NCBI GenBank assembly: GCA_013399015.1
Contig: VWZX01006814.1
Coordinates: 2,612,340 to 2,676,339, forward strand
DNA: 64,000 nt
Direction of reading: 5' to 3'
From: Galbula dea
Lineage: Eukaryota; Chordata; Aves; Piciformes; Galbulidae
The notes beneath the pieces are model-generated. The model made no database searches. It was not told where the DNA came from and was given only the letters and a program-made list of their open reading frames with translations. The translations under genes and the position numbers were made by a program. This document shows positions 60,972 through 64,000 of the stretch, one piece after another (position 1 is the stretch's first letter; each line of letters starts with the position of its first letter).

Positions 60972-63650
60972 CTGTTCTTAAAGGTTTAACCACAAGAAAG
61001 AGGGATTTTGCAGAAGTGAAAATGTTTGTGTGTCATTTAAAACAATAATATATTGTAATGAATTTTTATGTGCATTTTTCAGCATGTATGATACTATTCA
61101 GTATTTTTTAACTTACATGATAAGCTGCTTCTTTTTTATCAACACTTGAGCCACCTCAAATAAGAATTGCATTCTGAATTGGCTTCTGTTCAAAGCCCCC
61201 TGTCCTAGGGTGTATTTCATTTAGTCTCCTCTTGAATTCCAAGAATTCTGAAATAAAGGCCAAAATAGCATTTACACCCTTGCTTTCTCCAAAATACCTC
61301 TTCCCCTTCTGGACCTACTTTGTTTGCACAGTAACCCTGTAATTCCAGCTCTGCAGGAGCCGTGGTGCCTTTGTAGTATCATAATCAGCCTTTACTTGAC
61401 AGTCTGAATAACTGAATTACTGAATAACTTTGACACCATCTGCCCTATGAGGAAGACTGGTGATTTGCCCTATTTTCTCCCACATCTCAAACACCCCTTA
61501 CCCTAGATCTGTAAAATATGGGAAGGAGCTGGAGATAGGCACATATCACCTAGTGCTCAATAGCTCTTGCAGCAAGTATTGTGCCACAGCCCTTGAAGTA
61601 GAAATATGATATTTAAAGAGAGCATCTTGCACCCAAAAGTACAGTTCCCTAATCACAAAGGTGAATAAAGACCTCTCATTTGGGATATAGTTTGGGGTCT
61701 TTGACTTGCCTTTGAGTGCTGCTGATTCAGGCCCTGACACGTGCACTGACTTGTTAAGTGTGGTGTTAGGACAGCTTCAGGGTGTGTAAATGCTAGCAAA
61801 GAACCATATCTGAGGCACAAGTAAACTTGCAACAAACATAAAGGAAGGCTGAGCCTCACTGAATAAAGGATCCTTCTTGGGTATTACTGACAGGTTTTCA
61901 GAGAGTTTGACTGTTTGGAAGGTACCTTCATGGGACCATGAGAATTAGTGATGAGTGACTTCAGTTAGGATTCTTGTTCATCTGTCTGACAGAGCAAAAA
62001 TGCCTTGCTAGAGGCAGTGTGTCTGGAGGGCTTAGGTGAGCTTGATAAACTGGGCAACTAGATGACAACATCATTAGGGGTATAAATAAAAGAGCTGAAG
62101 AAAAGCCAAAGTAACAATAATAGGAGACATAAATTGTCTGGTCAGGTGTTGGCTGGAATTCACTAAAGGAAGTAAGGCTGTCCATGGTATTTTGTGAATT
62201 ACATGTGTATATATGTAAATGTGTTATGTTCTGAGTAAAAAGAGAGCAAGTAGGCTTAGTGTGAATGGGCTGTTTGAACCATTTTAATGGATTTTGGACA
62301 TAATAATGTAAATATTTATTCTTAACTGGCTTAGAAAAATGAGGTTAAGAATTTAGCAAATATTAGTTTCTACAGAAAGAAGTCTATGATTATGGAAGTG
62401 ACATAGACTGATGTTGACAGAAATAGCTTTAGGATTTTCAGGTAGAGTGTGCTGTTTCTGAAGTAAATTTTAGACATAGCATATCATAGCCAGACATCTA
62501 CCTCCTGCACCTGCTTGCCTCAAATCAGATATTTAGTTACGTAGTAATAGTGCATCTAATTATTCTCAAGGAAAAAGAGTTACACATAGGAAAACAAAAG
62601 GGTACTTTGAAACTTAGTAAAGGTTTGGCTTAATGAGTAACCAAGGTACCATTTTGTAAGTAATTTATTCTGAAATACCATTGAAATAGTAATATTAGGT
62701 TCCATTTGTTCTCATAATCTTTGGTTTGAAATATAAATGGAATTTAAGATGTTAGGTCAGTGGATTTATTTGAAAAACTAATGCATAAAGGAAGTTGTTC
62801 AGCAGCACTCTAGTAGTATATTAGTGTTGTAGATAAAAAGCACATCTACCTTTCCAAACCCATTTTTTGGGTCTGAAGCAAAGCATGACTCAACTGGAAT
62901 TTAAGAGGGAGGCTATATTAGGAAGTGTATATTCCTCCATGGAATAGCTTTTTAACAATTTCCATCTTTGCAAGTCTTAACCAGTTTACTTTCAGTTCAG
63001 TTCTATAAAGTAGGAAATTCATAGTTTTATGAACAAAGTGAGCTTTAGAAAGCCTCAGAAAATTATTTAAGATCTCAGAAAAGCCAGAGTCAGCCTTGGA
63101 GCTCTCCAGTTCCTGTTCATGAGTATTTGAAACGGGCATTTCACTTTTATAGCCTGAAAGTTAAGTTAAAAATGAAAAAGTGTACAGTAGTAAGTCCAGG
63201 TCTGCACAAGCCTTTTTAACTTGTAATAACTGCAAATAGTAGATTGTATTTCTGTGACGGGAGCAGAAATCCCATGATAAATGAAGCTGTGAATAGCCTG
63301 AAATCTCACTGGAAGTGCTTAGGTGGAAAATTAATAACAATTAAAATTTGACAAAGCACAAGTGGCAAATGAATTGCATTCCTTCTTCCTCAAGGAAGTG
63401 GTAGAGGAAATATGAACACCTGATGTAGAAATGTTTGCCAGGTCATCGAGTTCAAAAGAAGAATCAGGAGACCAGAACACTGGAGAAATTAGACTTGAAT
63501 ATGTTGTTATGTGTCTTTTAAAGACCTCCAGATAACCTAAGCTTATATTCACAAGTGGAACAGCTATGTAAGTGAAACTGGGGGAGTTTACTATAAAATC
63601 TGTAGATAAGAAGGAAAAGTGGACACAATTTATCTCTAGTGCAGAACAGC
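60972..63650. other. Unique noncoding sequence
   Basis: No gene or repeat family recognised. Open frames are at most 74 codons. Confidence 0.5.
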
Positions 63651-63655
63651 TTGTA

Positions 63656-63795
63656 AAAGTGAGCGTGGTCCAGTACGGGGCCAGGAGGATCGCAGGCTCC
63701 AATCTGTTCCGAGCCACCGATGCTGTCTGAGCTGGGCAGGTCACTTGACTTCCTTGTGCCTCTGTCAATCCAGCTGGAAAATTGGATAACAAAAG
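63656..63795 (+). mobile_element. MIR-like (CORE-SINE) relic
   Basis: A plus-strand relic of an amniote MIR-type SINE, clearer than the copy at 41.2 kb. GTGGTCCAGTACGGGGCCAG lies at the tRNA-derived head and GGAGGATCGCAGGCTCCAATC in the B-box region. CTGAGCTGGGCAGGTCACTTG, then CTTCCTTGTGCCTCTGTC, match the conserved GGGCAAGTCACTT..CTCTGTGCCTCAGTTTC region, and GCTGGAAAATTGGATAAC matches the ATCTGTAAAATGGGGATAA region. A 177-codon minus-strand frame (63331-63864) runs antisense across this SINE and is therefore not a real gene. Confidence 0.75.
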
Positions 63796-64000
63796 CAGGA
63801 CCTTGCTGAAAAACAGATGCTCCATCTGAGTTGAGCTGTCCTGGATAAACAAATTACAAAACATTGATAGATAATACAGTAAAGGAAAGATGGGTCTCCA
63901 GAGTCAGTAAGAATGAGCGAGTGATGTGGGAAGGATCCATCTGACAGTCCTGAGTGCTTGAAGAAAGCCATTTGTCTCCCAATTCACAGGTGAAATAAGG
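63796..64000. other. Noncoding sequence to window end
   Basis: Nothing recognised. Minus-strand frames that enter here are shadows of the region to the left. Confidence 0.45.

Noticed and set aside
63331..63864. Longest open frame (177 codons, minus)
   Set aside because: It runs antisense through a MIR-type SINE relic and has no recognisable domain. It is a chance frame.
1..64000. CRISPR arrays, tRNA or rRNA genes, bacterial operons
   Set aside because: No regularly spaced repeats, no tRNA A/B-box pair with cloverleaf, no ribosomal core sequence. Composition and repeats are vertebrate.

Overview
The window looks like bird nuclear DNA. The best evidence is the repeat set: CR1 LINE pieces with the avian 3' terminus (tandem ATTCTATGA-type octamers), two LTRs of an avian ERVL-like family, and low overall repeat density with no primate- or rodent-type SINEs or LINE-1. 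The sequence is AT-rich, CpG-poor and full of stop codons. I cannot name the species or locus. I found no host protein-coding gene, tRNA, rRNA, CRISPR array or operon. The open frames are short, mutually overlapping and mostly of chance character, so the window is best read as intergenic sequence or the inside of a long intron.

Layout. 1-10.9 kb: unique AT-rich DNA with one truncated CR1 3' end (about 1246-1769, +), a pyrimidine-rich patch near 5.0-5.3 kb and an unexplained protein-like minus-strand frame at 8.5-8.7 kb. 10.96-12.18 kb: the largest transposon relic, a minus-strand CR1 with two internal deletions. 12.2-25 kb: unique sequence holding the two most striking CpG-retaining islands (about 15.93-16.32 kb and 19.81-20.37 kb), which I interpret as candidate conserved regulatory elements. 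25.0-26.05 kb: a strand-biased block with three long minus-strand frames. 27.29-27.79 kb: an older, amniote-type CR1 relic on the minus strand. 30.6-33.8 kb: further CpG-retaining unique sequence with a strong splice-donor match. 36.38-36.51 kb: a 66-bp tandem duplication. 41.2-42.0 kb: a MIR-like SINE relic followed by a complete solo LTR flanked by CTATA direct repeats. 49.6, 57.6-57.9 and 58.5-59.1 kb: more candidate regulatory islands. 59.6-61.0 kb: a cluster of two CR1 fragments and a second LTR of the same family. 63.66-63.8 kb: a second MIR-like relic.

How it fits together: the transposon copies are broken and cannot encode a working protein. If the window has a function, it most likely lies in the unique CpG-bearing islands, spaced as distal enhancers often are in gene deserts. 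That is inference from composition. A multi-species alignment would settle it, and I could not run one. I did not find a convincing undescribed gene system.
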